A stretch of 64,000 nt of DNA from the NCBI GenBank assembly GCA_934183135.1, contig CAKPRX010000001.1:1-64000 (forward strand), given 5' to 3'. Source of the stretch: an uncultured Prevotella sp. Lineage in GTDB: Bacteria; Bacteroidota; Bacteroidia; Bacteroidales; Bacteroidaceae. This document shows positions 10,344 to 18,261 of the stretch, piece after piece (position 1 is the stretch's first letter; each line of letters opens with the position of its first letter). A program made the position numbers and the translations under genes. A model generated the notes under the pieces. That model saw nothing but the letters and a program-made list of their open reading frames with translations. It ran no database searches and was not told the DNA's origin.

Positions 10344-11342
10344 GTTACGGGCCGCCATGAAGTGCTCTACATCGGCCTGGATACGCCTGAAAGGCTCCGA
10401 GAGCACATAGCCCAAGTTTTTCTTCAGCATGGCCGCCACATCGGCCACACTGTTAGCGTAGCAGCTCAGCTCGTTGCGCCGCTGGGTAGCGTGTATGCTC
10501 TCGCGGGTTATCTCCTGCTCGCGCTCGCGTATCAGCCTGGTACACACCATGGTCAGCACGGGCACCACGACCTTGTCAAACAGATGGTGGCCCTGTATGT
10601 ACAGATAGGTGGTGGCCGGGGTGACGCCCAGGCGGCGCAGGTCGGCCTCCACTGCCGCCAGCCCTTCGCGGGCCGCCGGGTTGCGCCGCCTCAGAGCCGC
10701 TATACGCCGCTCTACCCTGCCCCGCAGCCGCTGCAAGAGTTCTGCGGCATGAGCCAAGTCAAAGCGCCCCATCTCGATGGCGGCCAGGAAGTCGGTAAGG
10801 GTAAACTCGGTGTAGCGCGGAGTACGGTAGTACCATATACTCCATACGAACAGCGGGTAAATGATTTCGGAATACGAGCTCAGGAAGCCCTCTATGTCAA
10901 AGATGTCATGGTCGTTGAGCGTAATGGCCACACACACGTCGTGGAGCGAGGGCGCGTAGCACTGCAGGTTCTCGATGGCATACGCATAGGTATGAAATAC
11001 GTATGGGTTGGCCACCACCTCGTGCGAGGTGGGTGTGGCCCCCTGTACCAGGTAGTCATAGTCGGCATCCACGCAGGCTATCATGTCGGTGCCCACGCGG
11101 CCGCGCAGCAGGTTCATCAGCACGGCCTTCTTGCCGCGCTTCAGCTGATGGCCCCTGGACGGCAGCATTACCTGGAAGAAGTACTGCGGTGTCTCAAAGT
11201 GGGTCAGTACGGTCCGCCAGAAGAACACGTCATCGTAGCTCTCCACGTAGGCCACTATGCGGCGGCGCGCTGTGCGCGAGTTGAGCCTGTTGGCCGCCGC
11301 GAAGTAATCTGACGACAGGCTCTCGCTCAGTCTTCTACCCAT
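10326..11342 (-). CDS. DUF4435 (Toprim-like) protein, partner of the adjacent ATPase; PARIS AriB-like
   Basis: 338 residues. The N-terminal third matches DUF4435: Glu34 in RIVAYVESYDDVFFWRTV and the DxD pair Asp92/Asp94 in MIACVDADYDYL fit the metal-binding acidic residues of a Toprim nuclease fold, and HTYAYAIENLQCY fits the following conserved block. The C-terminal half is helical and arginine-rich with no motif I know. The start overlaps the ATPase stop by 8 bases, so the two are coupled. A AAA-type ATPase plus DUF4435 is the architecture of the PARIS anti-phage system (AriA+AriB), where AriB is the toxic effector. This assignment is by family and synteny only; OLD-type nucleases are a related alternative. 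Confidence 0.75.
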   Translation of the reverse strand: MGRRLSESLSSDYFAAANRLNSRTARRRIVAYVESYDDVFFWRTVLTHFETPQYFFQVMLPSRGHQLKRGKKAVLMNLLRGRVGTDMIACVDADYDYLVQGATPTSHEVVANPYVFHTYAYAIENLQCYAPSLHDVCVAITLNDHDIFDIEGFLSSYSEIIYPLFVWSIWYYRTPRYTEFTLTDFLAAIEMGRFDLAHAAELLQRLRGRVERRIAALRRRNPAAREGLAAVEADLRRLGVTPATTYLYIQGHHLFDKVVVPVLTMVCTRLIREREQEITRESIHATQRRNELSCYANSVADVAAMLKKNLGYVLSEPFRRIQADVEHFMAARNANPEP

Positions 11343-12159
11343 TGTTCACGATGATGTCTGACACCTCGGTCACCTTGTCCATCCAGCCGTTCATGATGAC
11401 GGCCGGGCTGTGGGTAGTCAGTATTATCTGGACGTTGGGGTTGAGTCCCAGGATAAGGTCTATGAGCTGCTGCTGCCAGTCTACGTGCAGGCTCACCTCG
11501 GGCTCGTCCATAAAGAGCACGTAGGGCTTGTTGTCCTGGACCAGCACGGTCAGCAAGATGGCCAGTATCTGCTTCTCGCCGCTCGACAGCTGATAGGGCA
11601 GCAGCGTCTCGCCTATCTGGGCAAACCTTATCTCGTTGGCCGTGCGCACTATCTTCTTGCCGGTATCGGCAAACAGGCGGTCTATCGTGTCCTGGAACTT
11701 CAGCTTGGGCTCGCTGATGCGCTGCGCCTCCTCGGCGGCATCCGGGCGACCCGACTGGAGCACGCCGATGATGCGGTTGCCTATGTTGACCTGGTAGTCC
11801 AGGTAGCGGCGCTGCAGCTGGAAGAGCTGCCAGTCGAGCTCGGTTACCAGGCTGATGTCTATCCGGGTGAGCACGTCGGCCTGGAGCAGCGGGCGGTCAA
11901 ACGAGCGGATGATGTCGTAACGTATCCAGCGCGCATCGGCCGGACTTACCTTGAGGTGTACCCCCTTGAGCATGTGACTGGGAAACTCGCCACCCGCGGC
12001 AAGGCCCTTCACCACCTTGTTGAGTATGGTGCTCTTGCCCACGCCGTTGATGCCGCTCAGCACGTTGACCTTGCGGTCCAGGTTCCATATCACGTGGCGC
12101 TGGCCGCTCCACAATGACTCTATCTCTATCTGCTCTATGTAGTCAGCGTATTTCTGCAT
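11335..12159 (-). CDS. Small AAA/ABC-class ATPase (AAA_15/OLD-like), PARIS AriA-like
   Basis: 274 residues from ATG at 12159 (MQKYADYIEQIEIESLW). Longer in-frame extension crosses the promoter region of the divergent EamA gene and is unlikely. Visible: Walker A GINGVGKST (36-44), ABC-type signature LSSGEKQ (191-197), Walker B YVLFMDEPEVSLH (213-225) and the switch His250 in LTTHSPAVI. This is the RecF/SMC/OLD-class nucleotide-binding domain. It is short, because the insert between Walker A and signature is only about 150 residues. It is followed, with overlap, by a DUF4435 gene. Cytosolic; likely a sensor or scaffold that controls its partner. PARIS AriA proteins are generally larger as I recall them, so this may be a distinct subtype. 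Confidence 0.8.
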   Translation of the reverse strand: MQKYADYIEQIEIESLWSGQRHVIWNLDRKVNVLSGINGVGKSTILNKVVKGLAAGGEFPSHMLKGVHLKVSPADARWIRYDIIRSFDRPLLQADVLTRIDISLVTELDWQLFQLQRRYLDYQVNIGNRIIGVLQSGRPDAAEEAQRISEPKLKFQDTIDRLFADTGKKIVRTANEIRFAQIGETLLPYQLSSGEKQILAILLTVLVQDNKPYVLFMDEPEVSLHVDWQQQLIDLILGLNPNVQIILTTHSPAVIMNGWMDKVTEVSDIIVNNG

Positions 12160-12234
12160 AATGATATAGGTTAAGTTTACGCGCAAATTTACAAAAAAAG
12201 CACTGTCCGCAGACGCTTTCACACGGCTTTTGTT

Positions 12235-12242
12235 TACCTTTG
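12235..12242 (+). promoter_or_regulatory. Promoter -7 box for the EamA transporter gene
   Basis: TACCTTTG, full TAnnTTTG match. It lies upstream of every plausible start of the transporter gene (12275, 12320, 12329). Confidence 0.5.
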
Positions 12243-12319
12243 CACCGGTTTTTAACACTCTATAAGGTAAGCCGGTGGCTGCGGCCGTTGCCGGGGTCAT
12301 GGCTATACCTATATTAATA

Positions 12320-13258
12320 ATGTATAAGATGACGGATAACCACACACCGCTCAAGGCGCACGCCAGCATACTCATGGCCGAGATATGCTGGGGACTGATG
12401 GCCCCGGCCGGCAAGGACGCGATGCTTCATGGCATAGACGGCATAGGCCTGGTATCGCTGCGAGTGGCCGGTGCTGCCCTGCTGTTCTGGACGGCATCGC
12501 TATTTACCCGCCGCGAGCACATACCGGCCCGCGATGTATTCAAGCTGTGCGGCGCGGCGCTGTTAGGACTGGTGTTCAACCAGTGCATGTATACCATAGG
12601 GCTGAGCATCACCTCGCCCGTCAATGCCAGCATCGTCACCACGTCGATGCCCATCTTCGCCATGGTGCTGTCTTTCTTCATCCTGCGCGAGCCGCTGTCG
12701 GCCAAGAAGGTGGGCGGCGTGCTGATAGGCTGCTGTGGTGCCGTGATACTGATACTGAGCAGCGCGGCGGCGGCCAATGCCAAGGTAGGCGACATACGGG
12801 GCGACTTGCTCTGCATGATGGCCCAGCTGTCGTTTGCCCTGTTCCTCGCCCTGTTCAGCAACCTGGTGCGCCGCTACTCGGTCATCACGGTCAACAAGTG
12901 GATGTTTACCTGGGGTACGCTGCTCATCCTACCCGCGGCCTCGCCCCACCTGGCCACGCTGCCCTGGGCCCAGCTGAGCCTGCGCACGTGGGCCGACTCG
13001 TTCTTCGTGGTGTTCTTCGGCACCTTCATGAGTTACCTGCTGATGATGAATGCCCAGAAGGTGCTGCGCCCCACCGTGGTGAGCGTGTACAACTACGTTC
13101 AGCCCATAGTGGCCGTCAGCGTGTCGGTGCTCACGGGCATGGCCGTGTTTACCGTAAGCCAGGGCGTGGCCATCCTGCTGGTCTTCTCGGGGGTGTGGCT
13201 GGTCATCAAGTCCAAGTCGCGCCGCGATGCCGACAAGGAGGCTGCCGCCAAGGCTTAG
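12320..13258 (+). CDS. EamA/DMT-family metabolite exporter
   Basis: 312 residues with about ten membrane helices in two EamA halves. The first half starts KAHASILMAEICWGLMAPAGKDAM and contains SITSPVNASIVTTSMPIFAMVLSF; the second contains LLCMMAQLSFALFLALF and RPTVVSVYNYVQPIVAVSVSVL. This is the RhaT/EamA drug-metabolite transporter family in the inner membrane; substrates vary and cannot be read from sequence. The C-terminus is basic (SKSRRDADKEAAAKA). I chose ATG 12320 (MYKMTDNH); ATG 12329 is equally possible and GTG 12275 would add 15 unlikely residues. Divergent from the ATPase-DUF4435 pair. Confidence 0.88.
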   Translation: MYKMTDNHTPLKAHASILMAEICWGLMAPAGKDAMLHGIDGIGLVSLRVAGAALLFWTASLFTRREHIPARDVFKLCGAALLGLVFNQCMYTIGLSITSPVNASIVTTSMPIFAMVLSFFILREPLSAKKVGGVLIGCCGAVILILSSAAAANAKVGDIRGDLLCMMAQLSFALFLALFSNLVRRYSVITVNKWMFTWGTLLILPAASPHLATLPWAQLSLRTWADSFFVVFFGTFMSYLLMMNAQKVLRPTVVSVYNYVQPIVAVSVSVLTGMAVFTVSQGVAILLVFSGVWLVIKSKSRRDADKEAAAKA

Positions 13259-13368
13259 CCCGCAGCGACTATAAGAGCGTGGCGCGGCCCGCAACGGGCT
13301 GACGGCCCACCGGCCGATGCCTGGAGGTGTGCGCGCCGCTGCCCACGGCCATCCGGGGCTCGGTCCTA

Positions 13369-13415
13369 AACTTGGGGATGTACATTCTGATGTATGGAAT
13401 GTACATCCCCAAGTT
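13369..13415. repeat. Perfect 19-bp inverted repeat, 9-base loop
   Basis: AACTTGGGGATGTACATTC at 13369-13387 is the exact complement of 13397-13415, around the loop 13388-13396. No T-run follows on either strand, so it is not a standard terminator. It could be a protein-binding site, an RNA hairpin or a mobile-element remnant. Confidence 0.85.
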
Positions 13416-13634
13416 GCGTATATACGTTTACCGTCATCGGATGCAGCCGGGGGATGGTGGCGGGAAACGCCCTGACGGGCGCAGCGCGGACGGGTGCCAT
13501 GGCGACATAACCTGTCATCATTTCCGCACTTTTTCTGACCATTTGTCTTATATAATTAGGTGTAATCACACTTGTTGTCGCCCCATATAGCCAAAATACC
13601 ACAATCGTGGTAGTACAAATAACACACTCGTGCT

Positions 13635-13666
13635 ATTGCATGATAGCCAGAAAGGCCGTACCTTTG
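13635..13666 (+). promoter_or_regulatory. metY promoter
   Basis: ATTG at 13635-13638, 20 bases, then TACCTTTG at 13659-13666: a good Bacteroidetes promoter. Transcription would begin near 13674, leaving a leader of about 80 bases. Confidence 0.6.
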
Positions 13667-13756
13667 CACTTGACAATATCAATAAATGTATTAACCGCGT
13701 GCGGCTGCCCTCTCATTAAGGTCCACGGCCGCACCAAAAAGAAAGGAAAACAAGTT
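13667..13756 (+). other. metY 5' leader with possible regulatory stem
   Basis: GTGCGGC (13699-13705) pairs with GCCGCAC (13728-13734) around a 22-base loop, followed by an A-rich purine stretch with GAAAGGAAA just before the ATG. A sulfur-responsive RNA switch is conceivable, but I cannot match it to a known SAM riboswitch consensus. Confidence 0.3.
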
Positions 13757-15049
13757 ATGAGTAACAAGAAGTACCGTTTTGAGACCCTCCAGCTACACGT
13801 AGGACAGGAACAGCCCGACCCAGTAACCGATTCGCGTGCTGTGCCCATCTACCAGACCACGTCGTACGTGTTCCGCAACTCTCAGCATGCAGCAGACCGC
13901 TTCGGCCTGCGCGACGCAGGCAACATCTACGGCCGACTGACCAACTCTACACAGGCCGTGTTCGAGGACCGCGTAGCCGCGCTCGAGGGTGGTGTAGCCG
14001 GACTGGCCGTGGCCTCGGGCGCTGCCGCCGTGACCTACGCGCTGCAGAACGTAGCCCAGAACGGTGACCACATCATAGCCGCCAACAACCTCTATGGCGG
14101 CACGTTCAACCTGCTGGAACACACGCTGAGCACCCAGGGCGTGACGACAACCATCGTGGACCCCGCCAACTTTGACGAGGTAGACGCCGCCTTCCGTCCC
14201 AACACCAAGGCCGTCATCATCGAGACCTTCGGCAACCCCAACGCCAGCGTAACCGATATAGACCGCATCAGCGAGATAGCCCACCGCCACAACACCATAG
14301 TCATCGTAGACAACACCTTTGGCACGCCGTACCTGATACGACCCCTGGAGCACGGCGCCGACGTGGTGGTACACTCGGCCACCAAGTTTATCGGCGGACA
14401 CGGCAGCTCGCTGGGTGGTGTCATCGTAGACGGCGGCAAGTTTGACTGGAAGGCCAACGCCGACAAGTACCCCACGCTGGCCAAGCCCGACCCCTCGTAC
14501 CATGGAGCCGTCTTTGCCGATGTGGCCGGGGCCGCAGCCTTCGTAACCCGCATCCGCGCCGTGATACTGCGCGACACGGGAGCCACCATCAGCCCCTTCA
14601 ACGCCTGGATACTGCTCCAGGGACTGGAGACGCTCAGCCTGCGCGTAGAGCGCCACGCCTACAACACCAAGCGCATCGTAGACTTCCTGGCCCACCACCC
14701 CAAGGTGGCCAAGGTGAACCATCCCTCGCTGCCCTCGCACCCTGACCACGCGCTCTACGAGAAGCTCTTCCCCAACGGCGGCGGCAGCATCTTCACCTTC
14801 GAGGTCAAGGGCGGACAGGAAGAGGCCTGGGCCTTTATCGACCACCTGCGCATCTTCTCGCTGCTGGCCAACGTGGCCGACGTGAAGAGCCTGGTGATAC
14901 ACCCCGCCACCACCACCCACTCGCAGATGACCCCTCAGGAACTCGAGGAGCAGCACATCTATCCCTCTACCATCCGCCTGAGCATTGGCACCGAGCATGT
15001 AGACGACCTGATAGATGCCCTGGACGAGGCTCTGAGCTACGTAAAATAA
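13757..15049 (+). CDS. metY: O-acetylhomoserine aminocarboxypropyltransferase (sulfhydrylase)
   Basis: 430 residues, PLP-dependent Cys/Met metabolism family. It makes homocysteine from O-acetylhomoserine and sulfide in the cytosol. The start ATG 13757 ([19 protein letters not shown]) matches the family; an in-frame upstream extension would overlap the promoter. Visible: [21 protein letters not shown], the PLP region [12 protein letters not shown], and Schiff-base Lys210 in [17 protein letters not shown]. The [17 protein letters not shown] segment favours MetY over cystathionine gamma-synthase. A hairpin and then cysK follow, making a sulfide-assimilation pair. Confidence 0.93.
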   Translation: MSNKKYRFETLQLHVGQEQPDPVTDSRAVPIYQTTSYVFRNSQHAADRFGLRDAGNIYGRLTNSTQAVFEDRVAALEGGVAGLAVASGAAAVTYALQNVAQNGDHIIAANNLYGGTFNLLEHTLSTQGVTTTIVDPANFDEVDAAFRPNTKAVIIETFGNPNASVTDIDRISEIAHRHNTIVIVDNTFGTPYLIRPLEHGADVVVHSATKFIGGHGSSLGGVIVDGGKFDWKANADKYPTLAKPDPSYHGAVFADVAGAAAFVTRIRAVILRDTGATISPFNAWILLQGLETLSLRVERHAYNTKRIVDFLAHHPKVAKVNHPSLPSHPDHALYEKLFPNGGGSIFTFEVKGGQEEAWAFIDHLRIFSLLANVADVKSLVIHPATTTHSQMTPQELEEQHIYPSTIRLSIGTEHVDDLIDALDEALSYVK

Positions 15050-15079
15050 TCAGGATAACACCATAAGACATCCCACTGC

Positions 15080-15105
15080 CCCCGACCGCCACCGTGCGGA
15101 CGGGG
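15080..15105 (+). terminator. GC-rich hairpin between metY and cysK
   Basis: CCCCG-A-CCGC pairs with GCGG-A-CGGGG (one A/A mismatch), with CCCA/TGGG extending outside. No clear T-run; it could terminate metY transcripts or attenuate into cysK. Confidence 0.4.
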
Positions 15106-15148
15106 ACTGGGAGTCGCATACCCATCACAAACCTTATTAATAACTGTT

Positions 15149-16096
15149 ATGGCAAAAATAGCAAAGCAATTAACCGAGCTCATCGGCAACACACCGCTGC
15201 TGGAGCTCAACAAGTTTTCGGCCGTCAAGGGCGTATCCACTCCCATCATAGCCAAGGTGGAGTACTTTAACCCTGGCGGCAGTGTCAAGGACCGCATAGC
15301 TCTGGCCATGATTAACAACGCCGAGGCCCGGGGCATACTTACACCCGGGGCCACCATCATAGAGCCCACCAGCGGCAACACGGGCGTAGGACTGGCGTTG
15401 GTGTCGGCCGTCAAGGGCTACAAGCTCATCCTGACCATGCCCGAGACCATGAGCGTGGAACGCCGCAACCTGGTCAAGGCTTACGGGGCTCGCGTAGAAC
15501 TCACCAGTGGCAAGGACGGCATGCCCGGGGCCATCAAGAAGGCCGAGGAACTGCACGCCGCCATACCCGGCAGCGTGATACTGCAGCAGTTTGAGAACCC
15601 TGCCAACCCTCAGGCCCACTACGACAACACGGGCCGCGAGATATGGGAGCAGACCGACGGCCAGGTAGACATCTTCGTGGCCGGCGTGGGCACCGGCGGT
15701 ACGGTGTCGGGCATCGGCAAGCGCCTCAAGGAGAATAATCCTAACGTAAAGATAGTGGCCGTAGAGCCCAAGTCGTCGGCCGTACTCAACGGACAGCCCA
15801 GTGGCCCCCACAAGATACAGGGTATCGGAGCCGGATTTGTACCCAAGACCTACGATGCCTCGATTGTAGACGAGGTGTTCGACGTAGACAATGACGACGC
15901 CATCCGCACGGGGCGCGAACTGGCCAGCAACGAGGGCCTGTTAGTGGGCATCTCGTCGGGAGCCGCCGCCTATGCCGCCACGCAGATAGCCAAGCGCCCC
16001 GAGAACCAGGGCAAGCGCATCGTGGTGCTGCTGCCCGATACCGGCGAGCGCTACCTGTCGACTGTCCTCTATGCTTTCGACGAATATCCACTGTAA
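15149..16096 (+). CDS. cysK: Cysteine synthase A (O-acetylserine sulfhydrylase)
   Basis: 315 residues, standard CysK length. It forms cysteine from O-acetylserine and sulfide with PLP. Visible: [13 protein letters not shown] Lys47 in [12 protein letters not shown], the substrate loop [11 protein letters not shown], the phosphate-binding [10 protein letters not shown], and [14 protein letters not shown]. The start ATG 15149 ([18 protein letters not shown]) fits the family. It lies 99 bases after metY, so the window carries both direct sulfhydrylation routes side by side. Confidence 0.96.
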   Translation: MAKIAKQLTELIGNTPLLELNKFSAVKGVSTPIIAKVEYFNPGGSVKDRIALAMINNAEARGILTPGATIIEPTSGNTGVGLALVSAVKGYKLILTMPETMSVERRNLVKAYGARVELTSGKDGMPGAIKKAEELHAAIPGSVILQQFENPANPQAHYDNTGREIWEQTDGQVDIFVAGVGTGGTVSGIGKRLKENNPNVKIVAVEPKSSAVLNGQPSGPHKIQGIGAGFVPKTYDASIVDEVFDVDNDDAIRTGRELASNEGLLVGISSGAAAYAATQIAKRPENQGKRIVVLLPDTGERYLSTVLYAFDEYPL

Positions 16097-16123
16097 ATCA
16101 TATCCACACCATTACCACCGCAG

Positions 16124-16151
16124 CGGGCGGAGCCATCATAGGCTCCGCCCG
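16124..16151 (+). terminator. cysK terminator
   Basis: CGGGCGGAGCC (16124-16134) and GGCTCCGCCCG (16141-16151) form an 11-bp stem with a 6-base loop, followed by TTGTT. Confidence 0.75.
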
Positions 16152-16309
16152 TTGTTCGTATAGCCGAGCGGAGCGCCCCGCGGCCATCCGCCTGGCCATG
16201 CTCCCTGTCCCCGTGCAGCCCTCCAGCTCCGCAGCCACGCCTCCCACGACAGCGGCGGCCCTCTTTACAGCCTTAATGCACCATCAGGGACATAATAATC
16301 ACGCTTTTA

Positions 16310-16358
16310 TTTGCATTTGCGACAATATTTACCTAATTTTGTCGCATATTCTGCGACA
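16310..16358 (+). promoter_or_regulatory. Crp/Fnr-gene promoter with overlapping GCGACA operator
   Basis: TTTG (16310-16313), 20 bases, TAATTTTG (16334-16341) is an almost ideal Bacteroidetes promoter. GCGACAA (16319-16325) and its complement TTGTCGC (16339-16345) flank the -7 box, and a third TGCGACA lies at 16352-16358. A repressor bound here would block the promoter; autoregulation by the adjacent Crp/Fnr protein is a natural guess. Confidence 0.55.
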
Positions 16359-16408
16359 TTATCCACCATCAGACACCGCATCCTGCTTATCTATATAACT
16401 AAGGAAAT

Positions 16409-17011
16409 ATGAACGAGCACCAAATGGACGAGCCCCTCAACTCTTATAGGAAAGAGATAGACCTCTATCCACTACAACGGTATTGCCTTAGCAATGGGAA
16501 AGAACTGTCCATGCCACGAGGAGCCACCTTCCAGCAATCGGGCGCACCCTCCCGACATATCGCTTATATAGAAAAAGGCTGCTTCAAATATACCGTGCAT
16601 AACCATGCTGATGACAAGGACTACATTACTGGATTTGCGTTCGAGAACGAGTTTGTTGCCGACTATCCCAACTGTCTTTATGGGCTAACTTCCAAAGTAC
16701 AGATTGAGGCTAATACAGAAGCAAAGATTTACATCGTAAATGGCGAGGATATGTATAAGGTGCTCATGGCAGATACCACACACTTGCTCTATGGACTAAA
16801 AATTATAGAAGGACTCTTCCAGCAGATTTACTCTAACTATATCGACTTATATAGTCACGATGCGCGCGAACGTTACAAGCATCTGCTAAAACGGTGTCCG
16901 CAAATAGTACAACAACTGAGCCTAAAAGACATCGCCTCGTACCTCAAGCTACATCCAAACACCATTAGCAAAATTCGCCATGATATAACATTTGAAGGAC
17001 AGCAACCGTAA
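16409..17011 (+). CDS. Crp/Fnr-family transcriptional regulator
   Basis: 200 residues. The N-terminal two thirds look like a cyclic-nucleotide-binding-fold sensor (KELSMPRGATFQQSGAPSRHIAYIEKGCFKYTV, FAFENEFVADYP). The C-terminus carries a helix-turn-helix (QLSLKDIASYLKLHPNTISKIRHDI). No cysteine cluster for an Fe-S Fnr type is present, so the ligand is unknown. Start ATG 16409; ATG 16424 is an alternative. It has its own promoter overlapped by a GCGACA repeat. Base composition is clearly more AT-rich than the flanking genes, as is the SDR gene that follows, suggesting the pair arrived together. It probably controls itself and the SDR. Confidence 0.85.
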   Translation: MNEHQMDEPLNSYRKEIDLYPLQRYCLSNGKELSMPRGATFQQSGAPSRHIAYIEKGCFKYTVHNHADDKDYITGFAFENEFVADYPNCLYGLTSKVQIEANTEAKIYIVNGEDMYKVLMADTTHLLYGLKIIEGLFQQIYSNYIDLYSHDARERYKHLLKRCPQIVQQLSLKDIASYLKLHPNTISKIRHDITFEGQQP

Positions 17012-17092
17012 TTTTCTCAACCTAAGTTGAGACTATGTCCCCAAAAGCCCCATCCCCACTACCCGTCATACTGGATAGCCGCTGATATTTCG

Positions 17093-17100
17093 TACCTTTG
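17093..17100 (+). promoter_or_regulatory. Promoter -7 box for the SDR gene
   Basis: TACCTTTG, 13 bases before the ATG at 17114, so the leader is very short. No good -33 match seen. Confidence 0.45.
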
Positions 17101-17113
17101 TCGAAAAAAGAAT

Positions 17114-17827
17114 ATGAATATCATTATTATTGGTGCCACCTCTGGCATAGGTAACGGCTTGTTGAAAAAATATGCGGTCCCTGGAAACAAGATAGCTATC
17201 GTAGGACGCAGAAAGACCATTTTGAAAGAAATAAAAGCATCCTATTCGCCAACCGTCATCACATTTGCTGCAGATATTACACATCCTGACGAAACAATGG
17301 CGGCCATCAAATATTTCAAAACTCAGATGGCGACTGTAGACATGGCTATTGTGTGTGCGGGAACAGGAGACTTAAACCCACAGCTTGACTTCTCCATAGA
17401 GAATCAGGCCCTGCAGACCAATATTATTGGCTGGACTTATGCTATTGACTACCTTTACAATATTCTACATCAACAAGGATTTGGCCATCTCATAGGCATT
17501 ACATCTATCGGAGGACTGCGGGGCGAACCACAGGCACCTGCCTATAGCGCCTCGAAAGCTTACCAAATCAATTACATGGAGGCTATACGCAAAAAGGCCT
17601 ATCAGGAGGGGAACCGTGTATGCATTACAGATATTCGTCCAGGTCTCGTAAACACCCGAATGGCAAAGGGAGAAAATTTATTTTGGGTCATGCCAGTTGA
17701 AAAGGTCGTCAGCCAAATTCTAAAAGCTATCCGCCAAAAGCGCTCTAAAGCCTATATCACTAAGAGATGGCACGTCCTTGCCATTGTCAACAAGCACCTG
17801 CCCTATAGTATTTACAAGAAATTGTAA
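17114..17827 (+). CDS. Short-chain dehydrogenase/reductase
   Basis: 237 residues from ATG 17114, giving the SDR N-terminus MNIIIIGATSGIGNGLLKKY with the TGxxxGxG-type cofactor loop; a longer reading frame would cross the promoter box. AIVCAGTGDLN matches the NNAG region. The catalytic Ser is in IGITSIGGLRG, and the Tyr-Lys pair is in APAYSASKAYQINY. Arg36/Arg37 after beta-2 (VGRRKTIL) suggest NADP(H). Substrate unknown; small SDRs of this type act on ketones, sugars or short acyl chains. AT-richer than the surroundings and paired with the Crp/Fnr gene. Confidence 0.88.
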   Translation: MNIIIIGATSGIGNGLLKKYAVPGNKIAIVGRRKTILKEIKASYSPTVITFAADITHPDETMAAIKYFKTQMATVDMAIVCAGTGDLNPQLDFSIENQALQTNIIGWTYAIDYLYNILHQQGFGHLIGITSIGGLRGEPQAPAYSASKAYQINYMEAIRKKAYQEGNRVCITDIRPGLVNTRMAKGENLFWVMPVEKVVSQILKAIRQKRSKAYITKRWHVLAIVNKHLPYSIYKKL

Positions 17828-18009
17828 ATAGACCACCTGTTTATCTGGTGGGGACGCATACGGCATCTGCCAATATAATAAGCCATGCGCTACTGATAAC
17901 GCACAACATATTTATAATAAAGGAAAGACTTAGAATGATAATCGGGGTAAAAACAGAGGATACTGCCCTGCTGGCAGTGAGCGTCGCCGCGCTCAGGGCG
18001 ACTGTCGTG

Positions 18010-18081
18010 TAGTCGGTAAGGGAATCGAACCCTTATGCCAAGATTGAGAATCTTGTATCCTAACCGTTAGATGAACCGACC
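18010..18081 (-). tRNA. tRNA-Glu (anticodon CTC)
   Basis: On the minus strand a full cloverleaf folds: acceptor GGTCGGT/ACCGACT with one G-U, D-arm TCTAACGGTTAGGA, anticodon stem CAAGA/TCTTG with loop TTCTCAA, T-arm AAGGG-TTCGATT-CCCTT. Discriminator A; CCA is not encoded. Confidence 0.95.
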
Positions 18082-18113
18082 GTCAGTCCTTGCCAGTCAA
18101 GTCATGACTGCTG

Positions 18114-18201
18114 CGGAGAGACGGGGATTCGAACCCCGGAACCGCTTTGGACGGTTACACGCTTTCCAGGCGTGCCTCTTCAGCCACTCGAGCATCTCTC
18201 C
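18114..18201 (-). tRNA. tRNA-Ser (anticodon GGA)
   Basis: Class II tRNA of 88 bases: acceptor GGAGAGA/TCTCTCC, anticodon stem CACGC/GCGTG with loop CTGGAAA, a long variable arm (AACCGTCC...GGTT) and T-arm CGGGG-TTCGAAT-CCCCG. The discriminator G is expected for Ser. It lies 32 bases upstream of tRNA-Glu in the same direction, so they are likely co-transcribed. Confidence 0.95.
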
Positions 18202-18261
18202 ATCAACGCGGATGCAAAAGTACGCATTTTTTTTGCAATTCTTTAGCATCGCCGCGGTTAT

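Larger units (their letters stand above)
13259..13756. other. 498-base intergenic region, EamA gene to metY
   Basis: No gene is supported. It holds a perfect long inverted repeat (13369-13415), a 10-base palindrome CGTATATACG (13417-13426), an operator-like TACCAC-aatc-GTGGTA (13597-13612), the metY promoter and its transcribed leader. Short reading frames across it start and stop in palindromes and look spurious. Confidence 0.7.
16097..16408. other. 312-base intergenic region, cysK to Crp/Fnr gene
   Basis: Holds the cysK terminator hairpin at its start and, at its end, a well-formed promoter overlapped by a GCGACA inverted/direct repeat. The middle (about 16160-16300) shows nothing I can name. 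Confidence 0.7.

Noticed and set aside
13667-13756. SAM riboswitch upstream of metY
   Set aside because: A stem is present but I could not align the conserved core of any SAM riboswitch class; kept only as a low-confidence leader.
17828-18009. Additional RNA gene between the SDR gene and the tRNAs
   Set aside because: Only a short CCACC/GGTGG hairpin and a GC-rich segment are visible; nothing folds like a known RNA.
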